NCBI GenBank assembly: GCA_022702705.1
Contig: CM040423.1
Coordinates: forward strand, 119,345,738-119,409,737
Origin: Papilionanthe hookeriana x Papilionanthe teres
Taxonomy: Eukaryota > Streptophyta > Magnoliopsida > Asparagales > Orchidaceae
Direction of reading: 5' to 3'
DNA: 64,000 nt
The notes beneath the pieces are model-generated. The model did no database searches, had not been told where the DNA came from, and worked only from the letters and a program-made list of their open reading frames with translations. The number at the start of each line of letters is the position of its first letter. Within the stretch, counting starts at the first letter, position 1. Positions 44,470-57,344 of this stretch are shown one piece after another. A program made the position numbers and the translations under genes.

Positions 44470-46860
44470 CTAAACCCTAATTAGGTAAAACCCCTCATTA
44501 TACCTAATTAATCACCTTGAACCATAATTACATTAGGTATAATTCAAATCAAGCCCTAATTAGGTATAACCCCTCATTAAACCTAATTATTCTCCTTGAA
44601 CCTTAATTTTATTTAGTTTAAGAAAAATCAAACCCTAATTAGGTATAACCCCTCATTAGACCTAATTAAGCACCTTAAACCTTAACTAAAAAATGTTTAA
44701 GAAAAATCAAACCCTAGTTAAGTCAAACCCCTCGTTAGACCTAACTAATCACCTTATACCTTAATTACATTAGGTTTAAGACAAATCAAACCCTAATTAG
44801 TTCTAGCCATCATTAGACCTAATTAATTACTTTTAACCTTAAATACATTAGGTTTAATACAAATTAAACCTTAATTAGACCTAACCCTAATTAAGTTTAA
44901 CTAGTCCAATTAAAACTTACTTAAATTAGGTTTAATTAATCCTAAACCTTAATTAAAACTAACCCTAATTAGGTCTAATTAATCAATTAAACCTTACCTA
45001 AATTATGCCTAATTAAACCATAAATCATAGTTAAGTCTAACCTAATTAGACTTAATTAACCATTAAGTCGTACTTACATTAGGCTTAAATAACCTTAAAT
45101 CCTAATTAAGTCTAACCCTAATTAGACTTAATTAACCTTTAAGCCTTTCTTACATTAGGCTTAAACAACGATAAATCCTAATTAAGTCTAACCCTATTTA
45201 TACTTAATTAATCTTTAAGCCTTACTTACATTAGTCTTAAATAACTATAAATCCTAATTAAGTCTAACCCTAATTAGACTTAATTGACCATTAAGCCTTA
45301 TTTACATTAGGCTTAAACAACCTTAAATCCTATTAAGTCTAACCCTAATTAGACTTATTTAACCATTAAGCCTTACTTACATTAGGCTTAAACAAAAAAA
45401 ACCTAATTAAGTATAACCCTACTAAGACTTAATTTACCATTAAGAGTTACTTACAATAGACTTAAACAACCTTAAATCCTAATGAACTCTAACCCTTATT
45501 AGACATAATTAACCTTTAAGCCTTACTTACATTAGGCATAAACAACCATAAATCCTAATTAAGTCTAAACCTAATTAGACTTAATTAACCTTTAAGCTTT
45601 ACTTACATTAGGCTTAAAAAACCTTATATCATAATTAAGTCTAATACTAATTAGACTTAATTAACCATTAAGCCTTACTTACATTAAGTTTAAACATCCT
45701 TAAATCCTCATTAAGTCTAACCATAAATCGGCTTAATTAACCATTAAGCCTTACTTGCATTAGACTTAAGAAACTATAAATCCTATTTGAGTCTAACCTT
45801 ATTTAGACTTAATTAATCATTAAACCTTACTTACATTAGGCTTAAATAACCTTAAAACCTAAATAAGTCTAGTCCTAATTAGACTTAATTAACCTTTAAG
45901 CATTAATTATATTAGGATTAAGGAACCCTAAACCTTAATTAAATCTATCTTTAATTGAACTTATGTCAAAACATCTAACTTAGGTTCAACCTAACTTGAA
46001 CCCAAGTTAACTCAAACTTAAGATCAGCCCATATTGAACTTAAGTCAAACTTCTAACATACCAAAATTTAGGTTCAACCCATATTAAACCTAAATCAAAC
46101 TCTTAACTTACATTCAACGTAATTTTAACCCAAGTTAGTTAAACCTAGGTTCAACCCATATTGAACCTAAATCAAATTTATAACTTAGGTTCAACCTAAC
46201 TTGAACCCAAATTAATTAAACCTTAAGTTTAACCTATATTGAACCTTAATCAAACTTCTAACTTAGGTTCAACCTAACTTGAACCCAAGCTAATTAAACC
46301 TTAGGTTCAACCCTTATTGAACATAAATCAAACTTCGAACTGAGGTTCAACCTAACTTGAACCCATGTTAATTAAACCTTAGGTTCAACCCAAATTGAAC
46401 CTAAATCAAATTTCTAACTTAGATTCAACCTAACTTGAACCAAAGTTAACCATACCTTAAAATCAACCCACCATAAACTTAAGTCAAAACATAACCCAAC
46501 TTAAATCTAAGTTAAACTTCTTAGATTCAACCTAATTTGGATCTAAGTTAAACTTACCCTACATTTGGGTTTGATCCAATTTGGATCCAAGTTTAAACCC
46601 CACCTAAGTTGAATCTAATTTCAACATAATTTAGATTCAATCAATATTGAACTTGATCCAAACTTAAATTACATTTCAACCTACAATTGAATCTAGTTCA
46701 AATATTACTTAGGTCAAACATGCCTAAGTTAAATCTAAACTCAACTCAAATATCTTTGGGTTCAAACGACACTAAATCTAAGGTTTGATTCAAATAACAC
46801 TGAATCTAAAACTTTACCCAATTCAAATGACATCAAATTTAAAACTCTAACTTATGTTAG
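44470..46860 (+). repeat. 76-79-bp tandem array, at least three subtypes
   Basis: Subtype 1 (about 44470-44950) has CCCTAATTAGG at 44475, 44554, 44633, 44712 and 44791, period 79. Subtype 2 (about 45000-45900) has TCTAACCC at 45111, 45187, 45263 and 45338, period 75-76, with the inverted repeat TTAAGTCTA/TAGACTTAA. Subtype 3 (about 45960-46500) has CAACCTAACTTGAAC at 46192, 46270, 46348 and 46426, period 78. Units diverge towards 46860. No ORF. Confidence 0.9.
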
Positions 46861-47247
46861 ATTTTATTTAAGTCTAGTCCACATGACACTTAAAATCCTT
46901 ATATTTGAACGAAAACTCATATTAAAATTAACCAAAGAAATAAAGTCGCAATATTTCTTGTATGATGATTACTCTAACACTATCTTTCTTGCAAGTTGAT
47001 GACAAGTTTCGCTTTAGATTTTCTTTATATGTTATTAGGGTGTGCTAACTCTATTTTTGCAGGACGACATGGAACAAACAAAAAACAAAATAAGATCAAA
47101 ATGACATAAAAAACAACATTAACAAAACAAAATTGACAAAAGAAAAATTAAAATGACACTAAAATAAAAAAAGGAAAAAAGTAAACCTAAAATTTTAGGG
47201 TAGCCGTGGAACCTAAATTCTTAGAATAGCCACCAAACAGATAACTG
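46861..47247 (+). other. AT-rich stretch between array and LTR A
   Basis: No gene. Contains a purine-rich run AAAAAAAGGAAAAAAG near 47167-47182, about 65 bp before the LTR. It is a weak candidate polypurine tract and not adjacent to the LTR as would be expected. Confidence 0.5.
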
Positions 47248-49589
47248 TTGACCTCATTTTTGATGCGGTCTCTTCTTTTCTCACTCCTTAGTGTTTAGGA
47301 TCTAGTCATAGGATTTTCCTTTGACTAATCTTATAGGACTAGAAGTGGAACCCACCCCTTTAGAAATTCAAACACCTCTTGACTCCCTGCCCCACAAGCT
47401 TGATTGTAGACCCCTAATCACCTAGAGGGTTAAAATCAAATGGGGAGGCTTAAAGGATGAGTTCCCTATATGACTTCTTGGCCTTAGGAATACCCTAGGT
47501 GGCCTGGTCTGGTGAGGGTTGACTTGCATATACACTACACTCACACACATTCTAAGTCCTGAAACCGCACTCTCACCCAACTTGACTTCTTGACTCATGA
47601 AGGTAATTCATATGGATGGCCCTTAACCCATAAGCCCCTGGGTAAGAGTATTAGGAACAACATAGTGAATGCCTCAAATGAGTCCTCTCATGGCTCATAT
47701 GGGCTTAACATGGCTTCAAGGCTCAACCAAAGTGATTCAATTTTACTCAAATTTGATCAATCTTCATTTTTCCAAAATTTCAATTTTTGACCACCCAAAC
47801 CTAACCCACCAAACCTAACCCATCAAACCTACCAAATACCCTTGAAATGGGCCAAAATTCGCAAAATCACCTAAATTACCCAAAATTCCTCAAGATCAAT
47901 CCTAAACATTTCCCCACACTCAAATTGATCATCCATAGCCAAAAATACCAAAAATTCCAAAAGTACCCCCCAATACCCTCCAAATACCCAAAATGCCCTT
48001 CTTAGCACAAAAATCCAAAAATTCCAAAAATTCCCAAAAAATTCCAGAAAATCCCACATATATCCAATTTCATTTTGTTTAACTACACCATGGGCCAATT
48101 TTTCCAATTTACCCCACTTTTATCAAAACCCCCAATTTGACCCATTTTTAACCTAAGTAAACCCAATGCCAAGCCAAACCACCCCAATTGATCTCAATTC
48201 TGTTCCAATTCAATTCTAAACTTCAATTCAATATCCCCAATATCAATATAGACCAAATCCAAGTCTAATTTGATTGACATTTGAGCTCAATTTCAATTTG
48301 AGGCCTAAGGCCTAATTTTGGCCCATGACCTAAACCTAGCCCAAACCTAGTCCAATTCAACTCCAATTCGCCCCAAATCTTTTCTAAAGCCTTCCTAACA
48401 CCCCCATAAACAAAACACTAACTTGATTTGCCCAAAATTTGAACCTAAACTCCACCTAAACCTAACCCAAATGGTCCCAAATCCCAAAATTAGAGCCCAA
48501 CCAAAGTTGGAAACTCTTTGTGACACTCCCATGAACATTTCTCAACATTAATTTTACATCAAATCCAACTTTAGCCCAACCTTAACTCAAGTTAGCCCAA
48601 TTGGATCCATTTTGACCATAACCAAAAAAGACCCAAATTCAACCCAATTTAACTTAAAATCACTTCAAATTGATTCCAAATCATTCATGAAACATTCCTA
48701 AATTAAATTCAACACTTATTGGATCCAATCCTTTGCAAAATTTTCATCCTAAAATTTGTTTTGAAATCTAAAAGCCCACTCCCTAAACCATCTTGAAAGC
48801 CCATCCAAAGTGAAATCCAAAAGCCCAAACCCATTCTAAATCCCACATCACAATTCCTTCTCATCATTCCTTTAATTGGAATCAATTCCTAAGTCCCAAA
48901 TCAATCATCAAATCAACCTAAATCAAGCACCATCTATATTTTTCACTAAATTGCCAAAATCTCCAAATTCCTTTTTCATATAAATGAATCCACTTTTCTT
49001 AAGCCAAGGATGAGCCAAATGGAGACACATGCAATCCATGGACAAGTCACATGAAGCCATGGGGGGTTGACTTGTCACAAAGCCATTAATGGCAAGAAGA
49101 GGGAGTCCTTTCCTAAGCCTTCCTTAAGCCATTTTAACCTCTTTAATGCAACACCATAACCCAAAATTAACTTAAACTATTTTGATGGGGACTTCACCAC
49201 TCCATAGCAACTGACCCAACTGATCCTCTTGGCCCAAAATCAGACCATGGGGAGGTGAACCAAGCCCAAATACATGGGTTGACACATGTGAACCCAAAAT
49301 CACTCTTCTCCCTTTACCATTTAAATCCAACCCTTTACACTTAGCATTAGACAATTGCTTGCACAAACCTCCAGCACTGGTCCTCCTGACCTTGAGAGTG
49401 ACCTGACCCATGCCGGCTAGCCACCACAGCCGTCGGAAACCACCAAGCCGAGAGCACCCATGTGAGCCAAATTTTCAATTCTCCCTGGCTGAGCTGTCCC
49501 AACTCAAATGGCCACTGGAGATGTTCTTCTCCTCCCCTGAGCAGCTGATCCAAGACTTCAAACCCCCCTGGGAAGCCCTCCAGCCATGC

Positions 49590-49599
49590 CTATTTAAAC
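49590..49599 (+). promoter_or_regulatory. TATA box of LTR A (Ogr4 copy)
   Basis: CTATTTAAACACCAC, in a block shared with Ogr1 (85-94, minus). Initiation would be expected near 49620-49630. Confidence 0.6.
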
Positions 49600-51679
49600 A
49601 CCACTACCTCTCAGCCAAAAAAGGAGATGAACAAAAACTTAAGGAAACTCTGCCAAAATTATTCCAGACTTCTCCCCAGACATAAAGAACTTGATCCCCA
49701 CTGAAATCCAGCCTTAAAACCCCCTCTGTGAGCTCAATTTCTGAGTTGAAAATCCACCCAAAAAGTAGGACACTTCATCACAGTGAGCCAATCTCCAAAT
49801 TGATTGGTCCTACACCTTCACTAGACCAAGAGGAGAAGTTCCCCAGCAAAAGCCCCCTCACCAGGCCAGTCATTGCTTCTAGCCTCCAAGCTTTGTGATT
49901 GGGCTTGGTCACTTTCATACCAAGGATTGCGTGGCGCTGCGTGGATAAGTAGAAAAATAGGGTTATTTTCTTTTAATTTAAATATCAGAACTTCAAAAAT
50001 TTATATCTTTGCATAGAAAAATCACAAAATTTAAATAAAAATATCCTCTTGCTCAGTGAACAAAGGAGAATAATGTGGAAAAGAAATCAAGTTAATTGGA
50101 TGAGTATTTTATTTTTAATAATTTATTTACTAGTTTTAGTATTTTGATTCTTCATTTGCATAGACAATTCACCATGGCATGAGACCATAGTGCTTTTGAA
50201 GCCTCTGATATTGGGAAAAGTTATTGTGACCATCTCTGTGAAAAGTTATTGAATTTTCAAGTTCATGTCACTGTTTTAGGTATTTTAATTCCAATAATTA
50301 GCATGTTGTGAAATAAATTCTGGGAAAATTTGGTGATGTTCCTTAGGACCAGAGAACCCTATGTAAAATATATTTTGAATTAATTCATTCATGATAACCT
50401 TAATTGACCTAAACCCCTAAAATTGAATTTGAATTAATTAGGGTTAACCACACATCAAATTCACTTGAAAATAATTCTACACTAATCTTTAGGATCAGAG
50501 AGACCTCACATAAAAATTTGAAGTCAATTGAAAATGTTTAACCCCACTAAATGGAGTAATTAAGCCGCATAATCAAAATTAAATTTTAAAAATTCATAAC
50601 TCCAAAAATATTTTTCAAAAATTCACAAAAATGGTTTTGGGACTTCTTTGATATCAGAGGAGTCTAAGAAAAATAAAATTGGAATTTTCTAAAAATTTTC
50701 ATTTTTAGGCCTATTTTAATATTTTAATAATTAAAAATAATAAAAATCACAAAAGTAATAAAAATCATAAAAATGTCATATTTGGTCCCCTAATCACTTA
50801 GGAACCAATCAAATATTTTTCCTAAGTCTCTAGATTAAGATATTTAATTTTAAAGGCTTAATGTAATTTTTAATATTAAAAATGAATTTTCAACCCTCTT
50901 CACTAAAATAATTCTAAGAAATCAAAGAAAAATCTAAAAATTATAAAATTTATTTCTATGAACTCCTTGAGGTCAAAAAAAATTTAAGAAAATACAAAAT
51001 CTATTTTTCAACTTTAATTTTATTTTATAATTAATTAATACTCTAAAATTCAAAATACTTATGATAAATAAAATACAACTAAAAAAATCACCAAAATTGT
51101 TCCAAGTGGTCCTCTGGTTATTAGGAACATCCCATAATTTTCTCAAGGATAGAAACTTTACCTTGGTCATTTTGTTGAATTTTCTTTGAAAACCTTTATT
51201 TTCTACTAAAAACTAGTTATATAAATAAATTAAATTCAGGAAAATCGCATTTTCTCCTCTAATATCTTAATTGACATGTGAGTGAGGTGACATAAAAATT
51301 TCAAATTCATTTGAGTTCAATTTAGTGAGTTATGAAATAAATAAGCTTCAAATGGCATAAAGGTAATAAAAAATTTTAACCCCTTTAATTAAAACTTTAG
51401 GTTTAATCAAAATGGGGGGTAAAATATTTGATTTTAACTTTCTCTTGATGATTGAAACTTAGGAAAATTAAAGAGTAGGAACCCATTAAACACTTAGAAA
51501 ATATCAAAAATGAAACTTTAATTAATTAAATAATTTAAATTTTTGGAAAAGAATATATTTAAATTTGGATCATTCAAATAGAGATAGTATTAAGAGAACA
51601 TTTATTCTTTACTTTAAAAATCCCTGAATGAGTCACTTTAACAATATTTAATTCTTATCTAAAAAATTAAAATAATAAC

Positions 51680-52010
51680 TTAAATTAATAATTAAAACTA
51701 AAATTAAAACAAATTAAATTAAAATCAAATTAAAATTAAAGTTAAACTAAAACTAATAATTAAAATTAAAATCAAAATCAAAATTTAAATAAAATTAAAT
51801 CCAATTAAATTAAATTAAAATCAAAATTTAAATTAAATTAAATTAAATTAAAATCAAAATTTAAATTAAATTAAATTTAATTAAAATTAAATTTAATTAA
51901 AAATTAAAATTAAAATTAAAGTGAATTAAATTTAAAATTAAATTAAATTAAATACAATTAAATAGAATTAAATTAAATTAAAATCAAATTGAATTAAATT
52001 AAAATCATTT
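51680..52010. repeat. A/T simple sequence (AAATTAAATT-like)
   Basis: About 330 bp built almost only of AAATT/AAAATC variants inside LTR A. Coding potential nil. Confidence 0.9.
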
Positions 52011-53297
52011 AACAACAAACCTAAATGAAATCATTAAGAATTAAATCTAAAATAATTTGAACACTATTCCAAACTTAAAGTTATTAATTAAAACCTCATA
52101 ATTAAATTAAAAAAACACTTTAAATCATTAACTCAAACTTTCAATTAATTTGATTAAAATTCTCAATAAACCAACTTGCCCTTAAAGGCTTTAATTATTA
52201 TAACTCTTAAATAGAGTATTAAGTGAAATGTCACTTCACACATAAGATATTCAAACATCCTAGTTCACTGAGCAAGAAACAAAACAAAAATACAAATCCT
52301 TGGATGATCAATTCATCCGTACAATAAAAATTCATTTGGACTCAAAATAATCCCAGAAATATTGAAAAGATGTTTAGGACTCGTCCTAAGCACTTCCTCA
52401 ATATGAGGAAATGTTTTAGAAGAACAATTGAATTTATTTGTTCTTTGATGTAGAAAATCATCCTTAAACAAAAACACGAGAACCTAGACATCATAGGAGA
52501 TGACTAGTTATCAGATTAGGAATTTGGTAGACAACCAAGACCCTTTCCCTTAGCTTTACCTAGGTATTTGTTGCAAAATATTTAAAAGCATTAACATGTG
52601 TTTTAAGTGCATCTTGGGATGACTGGAAGACCCTCCAGGTACGCTTTTATTTAATTGCAATTTACTTTATTGCAATTTACTTACATGCACCGTACTATAC
52701 TTTTTCTTGCATGATAAACAAGACTGTTGCATGAAAACCAAAACCTTTAGGATAGTCCCTAAACTGAAACCAAAACTAAATTAAAAGTCATTGCAAGATA
52801 AAATTCACCGCCACAACATTCCAAAATATAAAACAACTCAAAATTTAATCACAAACAGAACAATAAAACTACAATCACAACTAAATTAAAAAGTCTCATT
52901 GAATGATCGGGAATACCTCGGATGATGTAACCCACGTGTTGCTAACGGGATTTCCCAAGGTCTAAATGAAAGTGTGGAACTCATTCAGTTGAGTTTAGCA
53001 AATTCATCTGGACTAACTGAATTCGATGAAAATAACAGTGCCGGGATGACAGAACCGTAGGATCTTAATCGGTTCTGTTTAACCAACTTTAAGATTTGTT
53101 TTAATTAAAATATTAAAAACACTTGGATTTTAAGATTTTCTCTAAATCAAAACACTTCTCTCACCTCCTGATTACCATTTTCCAAAACCAAACCTCTGCA
53201 ACAACAAGGAGCTTGGAGCATAGTGGGCAGCACGGCCATCTTCGTCAGCAAAACTTGTGTCTACTTCAGCAAAACATTTCTTAGAATTAAACAACAA

Positions 53298-53490
53298 AGC
53301 CATAGGATTTCGAGGTAGTTTGCTTAGTGCAACATAAATCCTCAACTTTTCGTTAGGCATTTGTATAATCATATTATGTAAAATAAGCCCTAATCAGTCT
53401 TAGGATTCTGAGGTAGTTGTTTGGTACGACATAAACCCTCACATCTTCAAGGCTATTTGTATGATCATGTCATACAAATATAAGTCCTAA
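53298..53490. repeat. Diverged ~100-bp tandem duplication in LTR A
   Basis: AGGATTTCGAGGTAGTT...CCTAA (53298-53391) and AGGATTCTGAGGTAGTT...CCTAA (53401-53490) share the order of several blocks, including RACATAAAYCCTCA and ATTTGTATRATCAT. Confidence 0.7.
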
Positions 53491-53825
53491 ATAATTAAAA
53501 TTAACAGAATTACAACATTAAATAAACTCTCAAATTGAAGCAAAACCATAGGATAGTTGGGAAGTCACCGAATTCCACTTCGGGTCCGTGACATCCCCTA
53601 CTTCTCTTCCTTTGGATTCTTAAAATAAACTTGTTCCAAATTTGAGCTGATCCCTATTGAAATTTCAAAAACTTAATCCTTTGAAAACCTTAAAATTTAA
53701 AATTCTTGAGAGCAAAACCATTAATCGTTTTCGAGAGTTTTCTTAAATGATTCCCGTCATTTAAGATGTAATTAACTATAGAGGCTTGTCCTTATAGGGA
53801 ACTTTAAGAACCCAGCTAGTATAAA

Positions 53826-54004
53826 CCCTGCTTAATTCTTTTATATTAAGCTAGGGAACTTATCGGCTTATAAAGTTGGTTCGCAGACCAAACGGATGTC
53901 ACAATTCTTCTAGTTTATTTAATCGAGCCCCATTGTGAAGCAGTGTGTCTATTCTTCGGGATAGATACACAGTTTATGATGCGGTGCTCGTTTATATAAA
54001 CTAT
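53826..54004 (+). other. Three hairpins near the end of LTR A, one with a UUCG loop
   Basis: Hairpin 1: CCCTGCTTAAT (53826-53836) with ATTAAGCTAGGG (53845-53856). Hairpin 2: GTTGGT with ACCAAAC (53875-53892). Hairpin 3: arms 53911-53954 and 53959-54004, about 40 bp each at roughly 70% pairing, capped by C-TTCG-G, the very stable cUUCGg tetraloop in RNA. The segment is transcribed if the TATA at 49590 is used. Confidence 0.6.
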
Positions 54005-54188
54005 TTGGGATGTGAGATTGGTTTAATTTTTCATATCTTAAAATTTTCAAACATAAAATTATTTTTAAAAATTAAATACTACTATTCAAATTATTTATTT
54101 AAATTAAATTAAAAATTTGTCGATAACTTCTGTAGGCGACCCCCTTTTCAAAATACAACACATAACCTAAAAATATGTCGACAACTTC

Positions 54189-54206
54189 TGGCGACTCCGC
54201 TGGGGA
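54189..54206 (+). promoter_or_regulatory. Primer binding site (tRNA-Arg type)
   Basis: TGGCGACTCCGCTGGGGA begins 5 bp after the LTR end. This is the primer site I know from Ogre elements, assigned there to tRNA-Arg. A degenerate copy of the region, GTCGATAACTTCTGTAGGCG, lies 59 bp upstream at 54119. Confidence 0.8.
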
Positions 54207-54718
54207 CTAGTTCCTCTCTCCATTTTTGATTAGATGGTTTTGCTTTCATAAATCAGTGGTGAGTCCATATCCCTAGTGGACTAAAACTACCATTCTTCCT
54301 TTGGAATACCCCGTTCATTTGTGTCTTGAACGAGTATAGCCAACTCCTCTCGTATTTAGGAGCCACTGTTTCGACACCCCTAAATAGAGAGGTTCCGAGA
54401 TCCTTTTACCTCTTTTCTGATGTGGGGTGGATCTCCAATAGGTTTTAGTTTAGGAGCGGTCCTTCGAGTCAAGAAACCTTGCATAAGACTTTCTCTTCCT
54501 TTTCAATTCTAAATCAGGCCCTTTACCTTTTCTATAACCTTTTTCCTTTAAACGTTTTGTTTCTAACAAACGAACCTCCTAATAAACAATCTCTTTTAAA
54601 AATCACAAATACATTAGGATAAACAAAAATGTGTTCGGACTCTTTCTTTTTTGTCCTAAACTTTACGATGAAAAGAAGCATAATTCGGGACTGACATTCG
54701 GAATATGCCCTGCAGAAA
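54207..54718 (+). other. Ogr4 leader before ORF1
   Basis: About 510 bp of untranslated leader, no ORF or motif recognised. Its last ~65 bp match Ogr3 from 28577. Confidence 0.6.
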
Positions 54719-55555
54719 ATGACTGCCCCAAAGTTAATCTTCTCCTTCACCGACGGAATGGACTTCGCCGTTTACAAGGATGAGCTGCCCGACAATGGAA
54801 TCATCCGTTTCAGACAAGGATTTGGCAACACAGAGGTCAAGTTTGCTGATGTCACTCTCTTCACACTGATGGACAAAGTGTCAGAAACAGAAGAACCCGT
54901 GATGGAGTTCAACTTGAAATCGACTCAAGAATTCCCTCCCATACAAAGGGTTCCAGCTGAAAGGAGTACTACTGTTTGTAAGAGGATTGTTGTCTCTATC
55001 CCCACCGGTCTAGTCATCTCTGCACCTACCCCGACTTCTGCCAAACTGAAGGGGAAGGAGATCCAAGTCTGTGACGAGCCTGTCACCGTGGAGGGTACAA
55101 ATTTCGTTACAATACCATCTGTTTTTGAGATTGGGTCAAGTTCAAGAGTTGCACCCCTAACTCGGACTCAAAGGAGAAATAGAAGTAGGAAGATCTCCAA
55201 GAAAGCCAGAGCTGCTGAAGTTGCTTTTCTAGAAGAAATTCTCGAAGAAAGAGAAGAACTGCCTGAGTATATACCTCTATTGGAAGGAAGCAGGTTTCAC
55301 CCCCTCTCTGTCGCATCAGATGAAGAGGATGTCCGTAGGATCGCCACTGTATTACCCCGACCTGCGTACTACAACAATTACAAAAGAAAAAGGGATAAGG
55401 CTACGCCATTTGCCCGATTGCAAGCTGTGATAGAAATATTAGCAAAGAAAGAAAGATGCACTATGTCAGAAAAGGCCATCAGAGGATGCCATGGACAAAT
55501 TAAGGACCGACATCCGACGGTTAGCAAAAGAAAGAGAATAAGAATTAGGATATGA
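54719..55555 (+). pseudogene. Ogre ORF1 (extra ORF upstream of gag), Ogr4 copy
   Basis: 278 codons from ATG 54719. Starts TAPKLIFSFTDGMDFAVYKD; then FNLKSTQEFPP, a basic patch (TRTQRRNRSRKISKKAR), an acidic patch, and PRPAYYNNYKRKRDKATPF. The N-terminus is intact here, unlike in Ogr3. After CTMSE near 55470, about 360 bp present in Ogr3 are missing, and the frame runs out of register to its stop. Unknown function; such an ORF marks Ogre elements. Confidence 0.8.
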
Positions 55556-57344
55556 AATTGACTCATCAGAATTTATGAATGACGAGTATGCCAACATCAA
55601 CATGGTTGAGACATGAGCATCGTCAGCTCCGCAAGGTGCTCTGGTAGCTGCGGAAAGAGATGAACCGGAAGTGTTGAGAGCACAACTTCGGGAGAGAGAT
55701 GATACAATTTCCCAGATGGCAAAGAGGATGGAAGAGATGGCTGCTGCCTTAGCCACTCTCCAGAGTCAGGCCCAGCCTCAGAAAGAGACACCCCCATAAA
55801 TTATCCATATTGCGGAATGGAGGAAAGGAGATCACATCCGTCAACGGAGACGAACCCCCAAAGAAGGATTCTACACAAAGCATGATTCTAGAAAAGGATA
55901 TTAAAAATATGGTAGAACAGCAAGTGCGAGAAGCTTTTGGACAATCCAAGAGTGGAGCATCTATTCAGACGGGTAGACCTTACCCCGAAGAGTTTGATGC
56001 AGTCCAATACCCGAAAGGCTCCGTACCACCTCCGTTTAAGACTTTTGATGGAACAAGAAACCCTCGGCAGCATGTCTCACATTTTCGTGCTACTTGTTGC
56101 AATGCCGGTGGGAGAGAGGCTTTACTCTTCCGCCAGTTCGTCAGCAGTTTGTCAGGGATTGCCTTCGACTGGTACACAGAATTGTCGAACGGTTCAGTAA
56201 AAACCTTTTCAGAACTGGAGAATCTCTTCGTAAAATGATTTACTGGGGCTCAGCACCACATCACTATCGGTGATCTAGTGGTGGAGCAACAAAAGCCGAA
56301 CGAGACTTTTGTGGATTACATACTTCGATGGAGAAACTTAAGCATGAAGTGTGAACCACAGCTTCAAGAACAACATTCAGTCGGCATCCTACTTAAAAGT
56401 TTCCATGGCCCGATAGCACTTCTCCTTAAAGGATTTACAATCAAGACTTTCGAGAAGTTGCTTAGCAAGGCAGGAGCTTGCAAGAAGAGGCAAAATAGTT
56501 AAGTTTCGTAGACAAGAATGATAAGCAGAAGCCTGTGAAAACATTCGAGAAGAAATCTGGAATCGTCGCGGCAGTAGATAAGGGCAAGCAGCCAATGCAG
56601 ATACCGCCAGAGTGACCATAGTCTAATTATCAACCACCGCAACGAACATACCAACAACCTCAGCAAGGCTATCAACAACCTCAGCAGGGTTATCAGCAAC
56701 CTCGTCCGAGCTATCAGTCACCTCAGCATTATGAACAACCGCCTCGTTCGTCACGTACTTTAAGAGAACTTCTAAATAGAGAATATCCATTCAAAACTGA
56801 AGCAGTAGCGAAGATGTTCCACAGCTTAATGAAGACACCGAATTTTCAGCTGCCAGAGCCCAAGAAGCCGAAGGAAGTCAATAAGAAAGATTATCCAAAC
56901 TATTGCCCTTACCATCAGATGCTTTGACACAAGATAGAGGATTGCATCACTTTCAAGAGTTGGCTTGATGACAATCTCCGGAGAGGGAACATAACGATCC
57001 CAAAGGAATACATGAAGGAACCCCAGAAAGGAGGTTCCGTCAATGTTATTTCAACGGATCCCATTATTCCGATAGACCCTTACACGACTGATGGTGGATG
57101 GAGTACTGTATGGACAAGATCATCGAAAAAAATTTATGAGAACATCCAGGCCACTTCGGTACGAGCTTCAACTCAAAGTTGGAAACCTGTCAAGCCGACA
57201 CTATCACTGGCGATTGAAGAACCACCCCAGAAGGAAGAGAAGATCGTGGAAGAAAAGAAGACTGAGGCTCCGAAGTGTAGACTAGGGGCTGCTTATCCTA
57301 GGATGGTTGTTTCCGATTCGGGGAGAAATCCCTCAAACTCCTGA
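55556..57344 (+). pseudogene. Ogre gag, Ogr4 copy
   Basis: Coiled coil near 55690-55780, then the gag core over 55810-56238 (PPFKTFDGTRNPRQ, SSLSGIAFDWYTEL) and 56278-56502 (KPNETFVDYILRWRNLSMKC). A Q/Y/P-rich repeat follows at 56628-56745. The zinc-knuckle variant near 56900-56945 is interrupted by a TGA at 56925. The end, at 57012-57344, has KGGSVNVIS. Stops at 56236 and elsewhere. Same family as Ogr3. Confidence 0.8.
56640..56720 (+). repeat. 24-bp coding repeat, Q/Y-rich, in Ogre gag
   Basis: A 24-bp unit encoding QQPQQGYQ-like text is present about three times here. Ogr3 (30880-30940) has one unit fewer. The repeat is translated if gag is, giving a low-complexity segment between the gag core and the zinc knuckle. 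Confidence 0.75.

Larger units (their letters stand above)
47248..54183 (+). repeat. LTR A, full length (~6.9 kb)
   Basis: Starts TGTTGACCTCATTTTTGATG and ends ...ATGTCGACA just before the PBS. Unusually long but in keeping with Ogre LTRs. TATA box at 49590. From 49960 to 53600 it is AT-rich and gene-free, with A/T-simple sequence (51680-52010) and a diverged duplication (53298-53490). Strong hairpins lie near the end (53826-54004). The open frames at 49172-49685 are not conserved in Ogr1 and look like chance. Nested unrecognised DNA cannot be excluded. Confidence 0.75.

Noticed and set aside
44470..44800. AAACCCTAA motifs resembling plant telomere repeats
   Set aside because: One motif per 79-bp unit, never in tandem, so not an interstitial telomere tract.
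44470..46860. Regular repeats suggesting a CRISPR-like array
   Set aside because: Units are contiguous 76-79-bp tandem repeats without unique spacers, in plant DNA.
47590..47790. 66-codon ORF ending in FFQNFNF
   Set aside because: Repetitive LTR A sequence, the antisense partner of frames at 1702-2091 and 24551-24895.
49172..49685. ORFs of 68-91 codons in the GC-richer part of LTR A
   Set aside because: No recognisable domain, overlap on both strands, and no open counterpart in the matching part of Ogr1.
55888..56200. Overlapping alternative ORFs inside Ogre gag
   Set aside because: Shadows of the gag frame; not open in Ogr3.
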